A DNA stretch of 64,000 bases, taken from contig NZ_JAIQDE010000028.1 of NCBI RefSeq assembly GCF_020037015.1, forward strand, positions 62,001 through 126,000, given 5' to 3'. The position numbers and the translations under genes were made by a program. This stretch comes from Corallococcus sp. AS-1-6 (GTDB lineage Bacteria > Myxococcota > Myxococcia > Myxococcales > Myxococcaceae). Under the pieces are notes generated by a model, which worked only from the letters and a program-made list of their open reading frames with translations, was not told the origin of the DNA and did not search any database. Positions 33,545 to 44,275 of the stretch are shown here, piece after piece (position 1 is the first letter of the stretch; every line of letters starts with the position of its first letter).

Positions 33545-34174
33545 ATGGATCGCGGACCGGTGGAAGGTTCGACGAGGGCGGCGGGCTGGGCGGAGCAGTA
33601 CGCGGCGTGGCACCTGACGGAGCGGTGCCTGGCCGCGACCCCGGAGGACGGGGCGCGCGGGATGTTCTTCCAGGGCGTGGTGGGGGTGGTGAAGTTCCTC
33701 CAGGGGGAAGAGGCCGGGGCGAAGTGCCTGGCGGCGTCCGGCCTGAAGGAGCTGAACGCCGCGGAGCTGTACCCGGTGACGCGCTTCCTGGAGATGTCCG
33801 CGGAGGCGACGCGGCTGTTGCGCCCGCAGTTGGGCGACTGGGAGCAGGCGCTGCGGTACATCGGGACGCAGGCCACGGTGGACTTCCTGGCCTCCATGTT
33901 CGGCCGGGACCTGATGCAGGCGGCCGGGCGCAACCCCCGGAAGATGCTTCACCACATGATCGAGAACTACCGCGTCGCGGTGAGCTACGGCGAGCGCAGC
34001 GTCCTCTGGACGGGCGACCACAGCGCCCGCTTCGTGATGCGCCGGGACTTCATGCCCGCGCCGTACCACGAGGGCGTGCTCCAGGCCGCCCTGGAGGCCG
34101 TGGGCGCCCAGGACGTCCAGGTGCACGGGCGCCAGGTGTCCCTGCTGGATACCGAGTACGACGTTTCCTGGTAA
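33545..34174 (+). CDS. TIGR02265 / DUF2378 family protein
   Basis: The 209-residue protein belongs by pattern to the TIGR02265 (DUF2378) family, expanded in myxobacteria with many paralogues per genome. Seen are the N-terminal GMFFQGVVGVVKFLQ, a central VTRFLEMSAEATRLL, and a C-terminal region with GRNPRKMLHHMIENYR and a beta-rich close (SARFVMRRDFMPAPYHEGVLQAAL). The cysteines are not in pairs. The family's function is unknown; the fold resembles heme- or ligand-binding sensory domains in the C-terminal half, which is inference. GGAGG lies six bases before ATG 33545. It is monocistronic. Confidence 0.82.
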   Translation: MDRGPVEGSTRAAGWAEQYAAWHLTERCLAATPEDGARGMFFQGVVGVVKFLQGEEAGAKCLAASGLKELNAAELYPVTRFLEMSAEATRLLRPQLGDWEQALRYIGTQATVDFLASMFGRDLMQAAGRNPRKMLHHMIENYRVAVSYGERSVLWTGDHSARFVMRRDFMPAPYHEGVLQAALEAVGAQDVQVHGRQVSLLDTEYDVSW

Positions 34175-34403
34175 TCCAGGGTTGCCGCGCCCGGGAGCAC
34201 CGGGCGCCGGCGCGGGACGTTCACCAGCCAGCGCTCGGTGCTGAACGTCCGCCATTTCTCCCGCTGGCGTGACAGGGAGGGCCACTAGCATGTGCTGAAC
34301 GAGGCCCACACCCGACGGGAGGAGCAACGCGAATGGATGCAGCACGAGGCTCCCGGCCGCAGGGGCGTTGTCCGGCCCCGGGGCTGACGGGCGGGGCCCG
34401 GGC

Positions 34404-36035
34404 ATGACGCCCTTCCGGCTGTTGCTGGTGGAGGACAGCGTCAACGACGCGGCGCTGGTGACGGCGGAGCTGGTGCAGGCGGGCTACCAGCCCACGGCCC
34501 GGCGCGTGGAGACGCTGGAGGCGCTGCGGGACGCGCTGGCCACCGGCGGTCCGTGGGACCTGGTGCTGTGTGACTACCGGCTGCCGCGCTTCAACGCGCT
34601 GGACGTGCTGGCGCTGCTGCACGCGCAGGGGCGGGACGTGCCCCTCATCGTGCTGTCCAGCCAGTTGAGCGAGGACCAGGCCGTCACGCTGATGAAGGCG
34701 GGCGCGCGCGACTGCTTCTCCAAGGACCGGCTGGCCCGGCTGGGGCCGGCGGTGGCGCGCGAGCTGGAGGAGACGCGCGTGCGGCGCGAGCGCGCGCGGG
34801 CGGAGGTGGACCGGGACATCCTGGCCCGGGCCAGCGAGCTGCTCACCGCGTCCCTGGAGCAGGCGGCGCGGCTGGACCAACTGGTGCAACTGCTGGTGCC
34901 CCGGGTGGCGGACTGGTGCGCCTTCTTCCTCCAGGACCCGGACCAGGGCGGCCTGCGGCTGGTGGCGCTGGCGCACCCGGACGCGGAGCGGCGCGCCCAC
35001 GCCTGGAAGCTGGACCAGCGCTTCCCGCTGGACCCCCTGGCCGCCGCGGGGCCCTCGCACGTGCTGCGCACCGGCCAGCCGGAGTTCATGCCGGACGTGC
35101 GCCAGCGCCCGGTGCCCATCACGAAGGACGCGGCGCACCAGCGCGCCATCGAGGGGCTGGGGCTGCGCTCGGTGGTGAACGTGCCCCTGCCCGGCAACGA
35201 GGGCCGGCTGGGGGTGCTGTCCATGGGCACGCTGGGCGAGCGCACGCTGGCGCCGGTGGACCTGGCGCTGGCGCAGGAGCTGGCGCGCAGGACGGGGCTG
35301 GTGCTGGAGAACGCGCGGCTCTTCCAGGAGGCGCGTGAGGCGGTGCGCCTGCGCGACGAGTTCCTCACCGTGGCCGCGCACGAGCTGCGCACGCCGCTCA
35401 CCACGCTGCGGCTGCAACTGGGCACGCTGTTGCAGCGCTCGGAGGCGCACAAGCTGGAGCCGGAGGTGGTGACGCGCCTGGAGCGCAGCGTGCGCCAGGT
35501 GCGCCGGCTGGGCACGCTGGTGGAGGGGCTGCTGGACGTGTCGCAGTTGTCCAGCGGCGAGCTGTCCCTCATGCCCGAGCGCTTCGACGTGGAGGAGCTG
35601 GTCGCGGAGGTGCTGGAGCGCTACCAGGCGGAGGCCCGCGCGGCCGGGTGCGAGCTGCGCCAGTCCCCCCGGCGCGGGCTCTGGGGGACGTGGGACCGGC
35701 TCCGGGTGGACCAGGCGGTGGCGGCGTTGATATCCAACGCGCTCAAGTTCGGTCCGGGGCGGCCGGTGGAGGTGGACGTGGGGCGGGAAGGCGGCTTCGC
35801 GCGCATCCAGGTGCGCGACCGGGGCATCGGCGTGCCCGTGGACCAGGTGGAGCGCATCTTCGAGCGCTTCGGCCGCGCGGTCAGCTCGCATTCGTACGGG
35901 GGCCTGGGCCTGGGGCTCTACCTGGCCCGCCGCGCCGCGGAGGCGCACGGCGGCCGGGCCTGGGCGGAGCCCGCCACGGGAGAGGGCGCGCGCTTCACGC
36001 TGGAGCTGCCGTTGGAGAAGGAGTCTCGCGAGTGA
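34404..36035 (+). CDS. Receiver-GAF-histidine kinase
   Basis: The 543-residue soluble protein has an N-terminal receiver (residues 3-120, acceptor D57 in LVLCDYRLP), a GAF-like sensor (about 155-300) and HisKA with H326 in VAAHELRTPLTTL. The HATPase domain is about 430-540 (LISNALKFG, DRGIGVP, GLGLGLYLARR). ATG 34404 begins right at the receiver; a longer frame adds 12 residues. The next gene overlaps it (GTGA) and is a lone receiver, probably its output partner. The signal for the GAF domain is not evident. Confidence 0.93.
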   Translation: MTPFRLLLVEDSVNDAALVTAELVQAGYQPTARRVETLEALRDALATGGPWDLVLCDYRLPRFNALDVLALLHAQGRDVPLIVLSSQLSEDQAVTLMKAGARDCFSKDRLARLGPAVARELEETRVRRERARAEVDRDILARASELLTASLEQAARLDQLVQLLVPRVADWCAFFLQDPDQGGLRLVALAHPDAERRAHAWKLDQRFPLDPLAAAGPSHVLRTGQPEFMPDVRQRPVPITKDAAHQRAIEGLGLRSVVNVPLPGNEGRLGVLSMGTLGERTLAPVDLALAQELARRTGLVLENARLFQEAREAVRLRDEFLTVAAHELRTPLTTLRLQLGTLLQRSEAHKLEPEVVTRLERSVRQVRRLGTLVEGLLDVSQLSSGELSLMPERFDVEELVAEVLERYQAEARAAGCELRQSPRRGLWGTWDRLRVDQAVAALISNALKFGPGRPVEVDVGREGGFARIQVRDRGIGVPVDQVERIFERFGRAVSSHSYGGLGLGLYLARRAAEAHGGRAWAEPATGEGARFTLELPLEKESRE

Positions 36036-36409
36036 GTCGCCCGGTGTTGGTGGTGGATGACGACACGGACCTGCGGGAGGCGCTGGAGGAGGTGCTGCGC
36101 GACGCGGGCTACATCGTGTTCGGCGCGGGCAACGGCCTGCAGGCGCTGGAGGTCCTCCGCCGGGAGCCGGTGCTGCCGTCCCTGGTCCTGCTGGACATGA
36201 TGATGCCGGTGATGGACGGCGCCACCTTCGGCCGGCAGATGCGCCAGGTGGAGGCGTGGCGGGACATCCCCGTGCTCGTCTTCTCCGCCTCCGCCAACGC
36301 GCGCCAGGTCGCCGAGGAGATGGGCGCCTGCGGCTACCTGCGCAAGCCGGTGGACGTGGAGACGCTCCTCAGGTCCGTGGCGGCCAACAAGGCCCCCGAA
36401 GCGCCCTGA
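36032..36409 (+). CDS. Single-domain response regulator
   Basis: This is a 125-residue free receiver domain with the acidic cluster DDD (10-12), acceptor D in LVLLDMMMPVMDG (about 53), the T/S position and the lysine in LRKPVDVE. There is no output domain, so it acts as a phospho-relay or protein-binding switch. The GTG at 36032 overlaps the kinase stop by four bases. The kinase has its own receiver as well, so this pair is a small relay. Confidence 0.92.
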   Translation: MSRPVLVVDDDTDLREALEEVLRDAGYIVFGAGNGLQALEVLRREPVLPSLVLLDMMMPVMDGATFGRQMRQVEAWRDIPVLVFSASANARQVAEEMGACGYLRKPVDVETLLRSVAANKAPEAP

Positions 36410-36512
36410 CGCGTTGTGTCGCCCACGCGGGCGGCCGTCCCCGGCCGGGTTGACGCTGCGCGAGATGCCTTGGTAAGTGCATCCTTAACACTTCTCCAGC
36501 GAGGCCTGTCCG

Positions 36513-38705
36513 ATGAATCCCCACATGCTCGCCCAGCTCCTGGTCCAACTCATCGTCATCATCTCGGTGTCCCGGCTGATTGGCCGGGGCGCGCGCTGGC
36601 TGGGGCAGCCCCTGGTCATCGCGGAGGTGGTGGCGGGCATCGCGTTGGGCCCGTCGCTGCTGGGCTGGCTGGCGCCGGACGCCATGCGCTGGCTGTTCCC
36701 GCCGGAGTCCATGCCGTTCCTGAAGATGCTGGCCGAGGTCGGCCTGGTGCTCTTCATGTTCCTCATCGGCCTGGAGCTGGACCCCAAGCTGTTGAAGGGG
36801 CGGGGCCACGCGTCGGTGGCCATCAGCCACTCCAGCATCGTCGTCCCGTTCGCCCTGGGCGCGGTGGCTGGCGCGCTGTGGCTCTACAAGTCGCTGTCCA
36901 GCCCGGACGTGCCGTTCTCCTCGTTCGTGCTGTTCATGGGCGTGTCCATGAGCATCACGGCCTTCCCGGTGCTGGCGCGCATCCTCACGGAGCGCGGGCT
37001 GATGCAGTCGAAGCTGGGCGCCATCGCCATCGCGTGCGCGGCGGTGGATGACGTGACGGCGTGGTGCATCCTGGCGTTCGTGGTGTCGCTGGTGCGCGCG
37101 TCGGACCTGGCGCAGGCGGGGCTCACCACGGTGTTCGCGCTGCTCTACATCGCCTTCATGCTGCTGCTGGTGAAGCCGTTCCTCGCCCGGCTGGGCGCGC
37201 GCGTGGCCAACCGCGAGGGGCTCACCCAGAACGTGGTGGCCATCACGCTGGTGCTGCTGCTCGGCTCCGCGTGGACCACGGAATACATCGGCATCCACTC
37301 GCTCTTCGGCGCCTTCATGTTCGGCGCGGTGATTCCCAAGGAGGGCGGGCTGGCGGCGGCGCTGGCGGAGAAGCTGGAGGACGTGGCCGTGGTGCTGCTG
37401 TTGCCCGTGTTCTTCGCCTTCAGCGGCCTGCGCACGCAGGTGGGCCTCCTGGACACGCCGGAGGCGTGGCTCACGTGCGGCGCCATCATCGTCCTGGCGT
37501 GCCTGGGCAAGTTCGGCGGCAGCGCGGTGGCCGCGCGCCTCACCGGCCTGCGGTGGCGGGAGGCGGGCGCCATCGGCATCCTGATGAACACGCGCGGCCT
37601 GATGGAGCTCATCGTGCTCAACCTGGGCCTGGACCTGGGCGTCATCTCGCCCACGCTCTTCACGATGATGGTCATCATGGCGCTGGTCACGACCTTCATG
37701 ACCACGCCGTTCCTGCGCCTGCTGTATTCGCCGGAGGAGCAGGCGCGCGAAAAGCTGATGCAGGTGTCGGAGCCGCCGCTGCCGGCCTCCGCGTACACGG
37801 TGCTGCTGTGCGTGTCGCACGGGCAGGCCGGCCCGGGCATGGCGGTGCTGTCGCGCGCGCTGTCGGGCGAGCGCAACGAGGCGAACCTCTACGCGCTGCA
37901 CCTGCTGTCCCCGGACCGCGCGCTCAAGGCCCGCGCGGACGAGGCGCTGGACCCGTCCGCCGCGTCCGGCGGCGCGCTGGCGCCCCTGGTGGGCCGCGCG
38001 GAGAAGCTGGGGCTGTCCGTGCGCACGCTGTCGTTCGTGTCGTCGGAGCCCGCGCGGGACATCTGCCGCACGGCGCAGGCGAAGCGCGCGGACCTGGTGC
38101 TGCTGGGCTGGCACAAGCCGCTGTTCAGCCAGACGGTGCTGGGCGGCACGGTGCATGAGGTGATGCAGGAGGCGGGCGGCACGGTGGCGGTGCTGGTGGA
38201 CCGGGGCCTGTCGCAGGTGCGCCGGGTGCTGGTGCCCTTCGTGGGCAGCCCGCATGACCGGGCGGCGCTGGGGCTGGCGCGGCGGCTGGTGAAGCAGGCC
38301 GGCGCGGAGGTGACGGTGCTGCACGTGACGTCTCCCAGGGGCCCGGACGCGGGCGCGGGCGCGGGCCGCGCGCAGGTGGAGGAGCTGTTCCCCTCGGACG
38401 AGGGCGCCTCCGTGAAGCTCAAGGTGGTGCGCCACGCGTCTCCGGAGGAGGCGGCGCTGGAGGAGGCGAAGGCGGGTTACGACCTCGTGGTGGTGGGCCT
38501 GGGGACCGAATGGGGCCTGGAAGACCGGTGGTTCGGCGTGCAGCGCGAGCGCATCGTCCGCGACGCGCCCGCCTCGCTGCTGCTCGTGCGCCACCCGGAG
38601 GCGGCGACGGTGCTGGCCCGGACCCCGGAGGAGCAGGCCCGGACGCGGCAGGACCCGGCGACGGACGCGACGCGGACGGCGCGGCCGCTCGGCGCGCGGA
38701 GCTGA
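36513..38705 (+). CDS. KefB-like cation:proton antiporter with universal-stress domains
   Basis: This 730-residue CPA2 antiporter has about 12 membrane helices over residues 1-410 (EVVAGIALGPSLLG, MFLIGLELDPKLL, GAFMFGAVIPKEG, NTRGLMELIVLNLGLDLG). Two tandem Usp-like domains cover about 425-700 (VLLCVSHGQAGPGM; VLVPFVGSPHDRAALGLARRL). The second Usp part holds VVVGLGTEWGLEDRWFG, a nucleotide-binding-type stretch. KTN/TrkA domains, usual in KefB, are absent; the stress domains replace them. The next gene, a regulator fused to PTS-EIIA, starts five bases after the stop and is likely co-transcribed. It probably handles K+ or Na+ against protons under stress. Confidence 0.92.
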   Translation: MNPHMLAQLLVQLIVIISVSRLIGRGARWLGQPLVIAEVVAGIALGPSLLGWLAPDAMRWLFPPESMPFLKMLAEVGLVLFMFLIGLELDPKLLKGRGHASVAISHSSIVVPFALGAVAGALWLYKSLSSPDVPFSSFVLFMGVSMSITAFPVLARILTERGLMQSKLGAIAIACAAVDDVTAWCILAFVVSLVRASDLAQAGLTTVFALLYIAFMLLLVKPFLARLGARVANREGLTQNVVAITLVLLLGSAWTTEYIGIHSLFGAFMFGAVIPKEGGLAAALAEKLEDVAVVLLLPVFFAFSGLRTQVGLLDTPEAWLTCGAIIVLACLGKFGGSAVAARLTGLRWREAGAIGILMNTRGLMELIVLNLGLDLGVISPTLFTMMVIMALVTTFMTTPFLRLLYSPEEQAREKLMQVSEPPLPASAYTVLLCVSHGQAGPGMAVLSRALSGERNEANLYALHLLSPDRALKARADEALDPSAASGGALAPLVGRAEKLGLSVRTLSFVSSEPARDICRTAQAKRADLVLLGWHKPLFSQTVLGGTVHEVMQEAGGTVAVLVDRGLSQVRRVLVPFVGSPHDRAALGLARRLVKQAGAEVTVLHVTSPRGPDAGAGAGRAQVEELFPSDEGASVKLKVVRHASPEEAALEEAKAGYDLVVVGLGTEWGLEDRWFGVQRERIVRDAPASLLLVRHPEAATVLARTPEEQARTRQDPATDATRTARPLGARS

Positions 38706-38710
38706 GCGCC

Positions 38711-39529
38711 ATGCACCTGGGAGCCACACTGCGTTTGTTGCGCGTGGACGCGGGCCTGTCCCTGCGCGACCTGGCCCGGCGCATCGGCGTGTCCAGCGCG
38801 TACCTGAGCCGCGTGGAGAACGGCGTGGACGCGCCGCCCACGCAGGAGCGGCTGACGGCCATCGCCCGGGAGCTGGACGTGCCCCCGGCGCTGCTCATGG
38901 ACGTGGCCAACCGGGTGAGCCCGTACGTGGCGGGCTACCTGGAGGACGTGCCCGCGGCGGGGACGCTGCTGCTGGACATCGCGCGCAGGAAGCTCACCGG
39001 CGCCCAGTTGGCGCGCGTGCGGGCCTTCCTGGACGCGGAGTTCCCCCTGCGCGAGGTGCGCGGCGACGAGCCCGTGCCCCCGCTGGCGCCGCTCCTGAGC
39101 GCGGAGCGGGTGGTGGTGCAGCTCTCCTGCGGGGACTACGAGGACGCGCTGGACGTGGCGGCCGGGCGGCTGGCGGCGGCCCTGCCCGGCGTGGACGCGG
39201 CGGCGCTCGCGGAGGGCCTGCGCCGGCGCGAGGTCGAGACCCCGTCCCAGGTGGGCAACGGCGTGGCGGTGCCGCACGCGTTCGTGGCCGGCGCGGCCCC
39301 GGTGGCGGCGCTGGTGACGCTGGCCCGGCCCCTGAAGACGGACGCGCCGGACGGCCAGCCCCTGCGGCTGGTGGTGGCGCTGGTGGACGGCCACGTGGGC
39401 CGCGCGCGGCTGATGCGGCTGGCGCACGTGGCCCGGCTCGCCGGGCGCGGGCTGGCGGACCGGCTCCACGGCCTGGAGGAGCCCCAGCGGGTGCTGGAGA
39501 CGCTGGAGGAGCTGGAGGCGCTGCGCTGA
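38711..39529 (+). CDS. XRE HTH fused to PTS fructose-type EIIA domain
   Basis: The 272-residue protein has an XRE helix-turn-helix at residues 4-60 (LRDLARRIGVSSAYLSRVENGVDAP) and a PtsN-like EIIA domain at about 125-265, with phospho-acceptor H189 in VGNGVAVPHAF. This would couple DNA binding to phosphorylation by the nitrogen-PTS chain. PtsN regulates potassium transport in enterobacteria, and here the regulator follows directly after a cation antiporter. ATG 38711 was chosen; the long in-frame ORF overlapping the antiporter gene is rejected. Confidence 0.9.
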   Translation: MHLGATLRLLRVDAGLSLRDLARRIGVSSAYLSRVENGVDAPPTQERLTAIARELDVPPALLMDVANRVSPYVAGYLEDVPAAGTLLLDIARRKLTGAQLARVRAFLDAEFPLREVRGDEPVPPLAPLLSAERVVVQLSCGDYEDALDVAAGRLAAALPGVDAAALAEGLRRREVETPSQVGNGVAVPHAFVAGAAPVAALVTLARPLKTDAPDGQPLRLVVALVDGHVGRARLMRLAHVARLAGRGLADRLHGLEEPQRVLETLEELEALR

Positions 39530-39553
39530 GGTCCGCGCGCCTTCAGCGCCCCG

Positions 39554-40309
39554 TCAGGACCTCCTTGGGGGCACCCAGTGCTCCCAGGGGCCCAGGTCGC
39601 GGTAGCCCAGGTGGCGGTACACGCGCAGGCCCGCCGGGGTGGACTGGAGCACCGTCGCGGTGCACCCGCGCTGGCGCGCATGGGCGATGATTCCGCGCAT
39701 CACCGCCGACGCGAGCCCCAGCCCCCGGGCCTCCGGGTGGGTGGCCACCAGGTACACGCCCGCCGTGTCCGCCACGTCCACCGCCAGCCCGCAGGACAGC
39801 GCCCGGCCGTGCTCGCGCGCCACCACGGTGTGCACCGGCAGGCGGGGCGGCCGCTGCCACACGGAGAGGATGTCCCGCCACTCCGGGCCGTAGGTGTGGA
39901 CGTTGATGTCCACCAGCTCGGTCATGTCCTCCACGGTCTCCACCGGCACCCCGGGCGCCGCGTCCGGCAGCTCGTGCATCCAGGCCCCCATGGCCACCAC
40001 GGTGAAGTCCGGCCGGTAGCCCGCGGCGCCCAGCACCCGCGCCGCGTCCCGCTGCCCCGGCGTCAGGGTCACCCGCCAGCGCGTGAGCCCCTGTCCCCGG
40101 TAGAAGTCCGCGACGGCCGGCAGCGCCGCCGCCAGCGCGTCCGCGTCCGTGAAGAGGACCTGCTGGAAGTGCGCGTCCTGGTAGCCGGGGAGCGCGAACG
40201 TGTCCACCCCGGGCAGGTGCAGGTGGCGCAGCGGGCCGCGCTCGGCTTGCAGGCGCTTGAAGGCGATGAGGTTGGTGTGAAGTCGAGAGGTGAGTTCGGC
40301 ATCCGTCAT
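39554..40309 (-). CDS. GNAT-family N-acetyltransferase
   Basis: The 251-residue protein has a helical N-terminal half and a C-terminal GNAT fold (about 120-250): GVYLVATHPEARGLGLASAVMRGIIAHARQRGC is the acetyl-CoA-binding motif A (Q/R-x-x-G-x-G/A region) and YRHLGYRDLG the closing motif B. ATG 40309 is selected over a TTG 12 codons earlier. The substrate is unknown. It is convergent to the EIIA regulator gene, with stops 24 bases apart. Confidence 0.88.
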   Translation of the reverse strand: MTDAELTSRLHTNLIAFKRLQAERGPLRHLHLPGVDTFALPGYQDAHFQQVLFTDADALAAALPAVADFYRGQGLTRWRVTLTPGQRDAARVLGAAGYRPDFTVVAMGAWMHELPDAAPGVPVETVEDMTELVDINVHTYGPEWRDILSVWQRPPRLPVHTVVAREHGRALSCGLAVDVADTAGVYLVATHPEARGLGLASAVMRGIIAHARQRGCTATVLQSTPAGLRVYRHLGYRDLGPWEHWVPPRRS

Positions 40310-40425
40310 GCGGGCCGGCAGCCTAGGCACGGGGACGACGGCCAAAGAACAGCCCTGGAGGAAAGGGCGCGCACACCGTGCGCCAGGAGGTTAGGTTTCC
40401 ACCCCTTCTGGGCCCGCCCGCCAAC

Positions 40426-43457
<3,032 letters not shown>

Positions 43458-43471
43458 GCGGCAGAAAGACC

Positions 43472-43509
43472 CGTGGGCCCGGTGCCGTTTTTCCGGCTCC
43501 GCGCCCACG
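43472..43509. terminator. Possible terminator hairpin between gyrB and converging gene
   Basis: CGTGGGC (43472-43478) and GCCCACG (43503-43509) form seven pairs around an inner CCGG/CCGG that encloses a T-run. It is a weak structure and its role is uncertain. Confidence 0.3.
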
Positions 43510-43569
43510 TGCCCTTCCCATCCTCATCGAGCCGGGCCGCGGGTGAAGCGTGGCGGCCCCCGTGAGCCC

Positions 43570-44127
43570 TTACGGAAGGAACCTGGCGACCAGTGACCAG
43601 CGCGAGGACGCCCCCGCGCGCATGTTGAGGATGGCCGTGATGCCGATGACGCCCGCCATGGCGGCGAGGTTCGCGATGCCGCCCGCGTCCAGCGCCCGCA
43701 TCGTCTTCGCGGCCTTCTCCGGCGTGCCCACGGTGGGCGTCAGGCCCGTCTCCACCGGGACGGCGCCCTCCGGCGCCTGCTTCGCCAGGTAGGCCCCGCC
43801 GAAGATGTTGGCCGCGCCCAGCGCCACGGTGGCGCCCAGCAGCACGTCCTTCGCGATGACGAGCCCGCGCGTGGTGCGGTCAATCTCCCGGCCCGTCAGC
43901 CGCGAGCGGCCCACCAGCCAGGTGATGGCCGCCAGCCCCACGGACGCGGCGTTGACGATGTTGAAGCCGTTCCACGCGGCGTTCACCACCTGACCTCGCT
44001 CCGCGTGGGAGCCAATCACCTTCACCGCGGGGTTGAGGGCCACCTTGCCGAAGAGCGAACCGCCGAACCCGGCGGCGAGCCCCAGGTTGTGCAGCACCAG
44101 GCCGGTGGAGGACAGGACGGGCATCAT
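43570..44127 (-). CDS. Four-helix membrane protein of unknown function
   Basis: This 185-residue protein has about four hydrophobic segments (residues 5-30, 50-72, 85-112 and 150-170). The N-terminal region LSSTGLVLHNLGLAAGFGGSLFGKVALNPAVK is typical of a myxobacterial membrane family I recognise only as unnamed. ATG 44127 (MMPVLSST) is preceded by a GGAG-type site. It ends converging on gyrB with a 112-base gap. A 148-base gap separates it from the kinase gene upstream, with no clear promoter. Confidence 0.8.
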   Translation of the reverse strand: MMPVLSSTGLVLHNLGLAAGFGGSLFGKVALNPAVKVIGSHAERGQVVNAAWNGFNIVNAASVGLAAITWLVGRSRLTGREIDRTTRGLVIAKDVLLGATVALGAANIFGGAYLAKQAPEGAVPVETGLTPTVGTPEKAAKTMRALDAGGIANLAAMAGVIGITAILNMRAGASSRWSLVARFLP

Positions 44128-44275
44128 GGACGGACTCCAGAAGAGAAGAAGTGGATGTCCGTGAGGGTAGGCACTGCCCCCTCGCGCGGGAGCAGCGCGT
44201 CAGGGCGGCACGGGGAGTGGATCAGACGCCCGCCTGCTGGACGTGCTCCCGGGCGTGGGCCCGGGTGCCCGTCCG

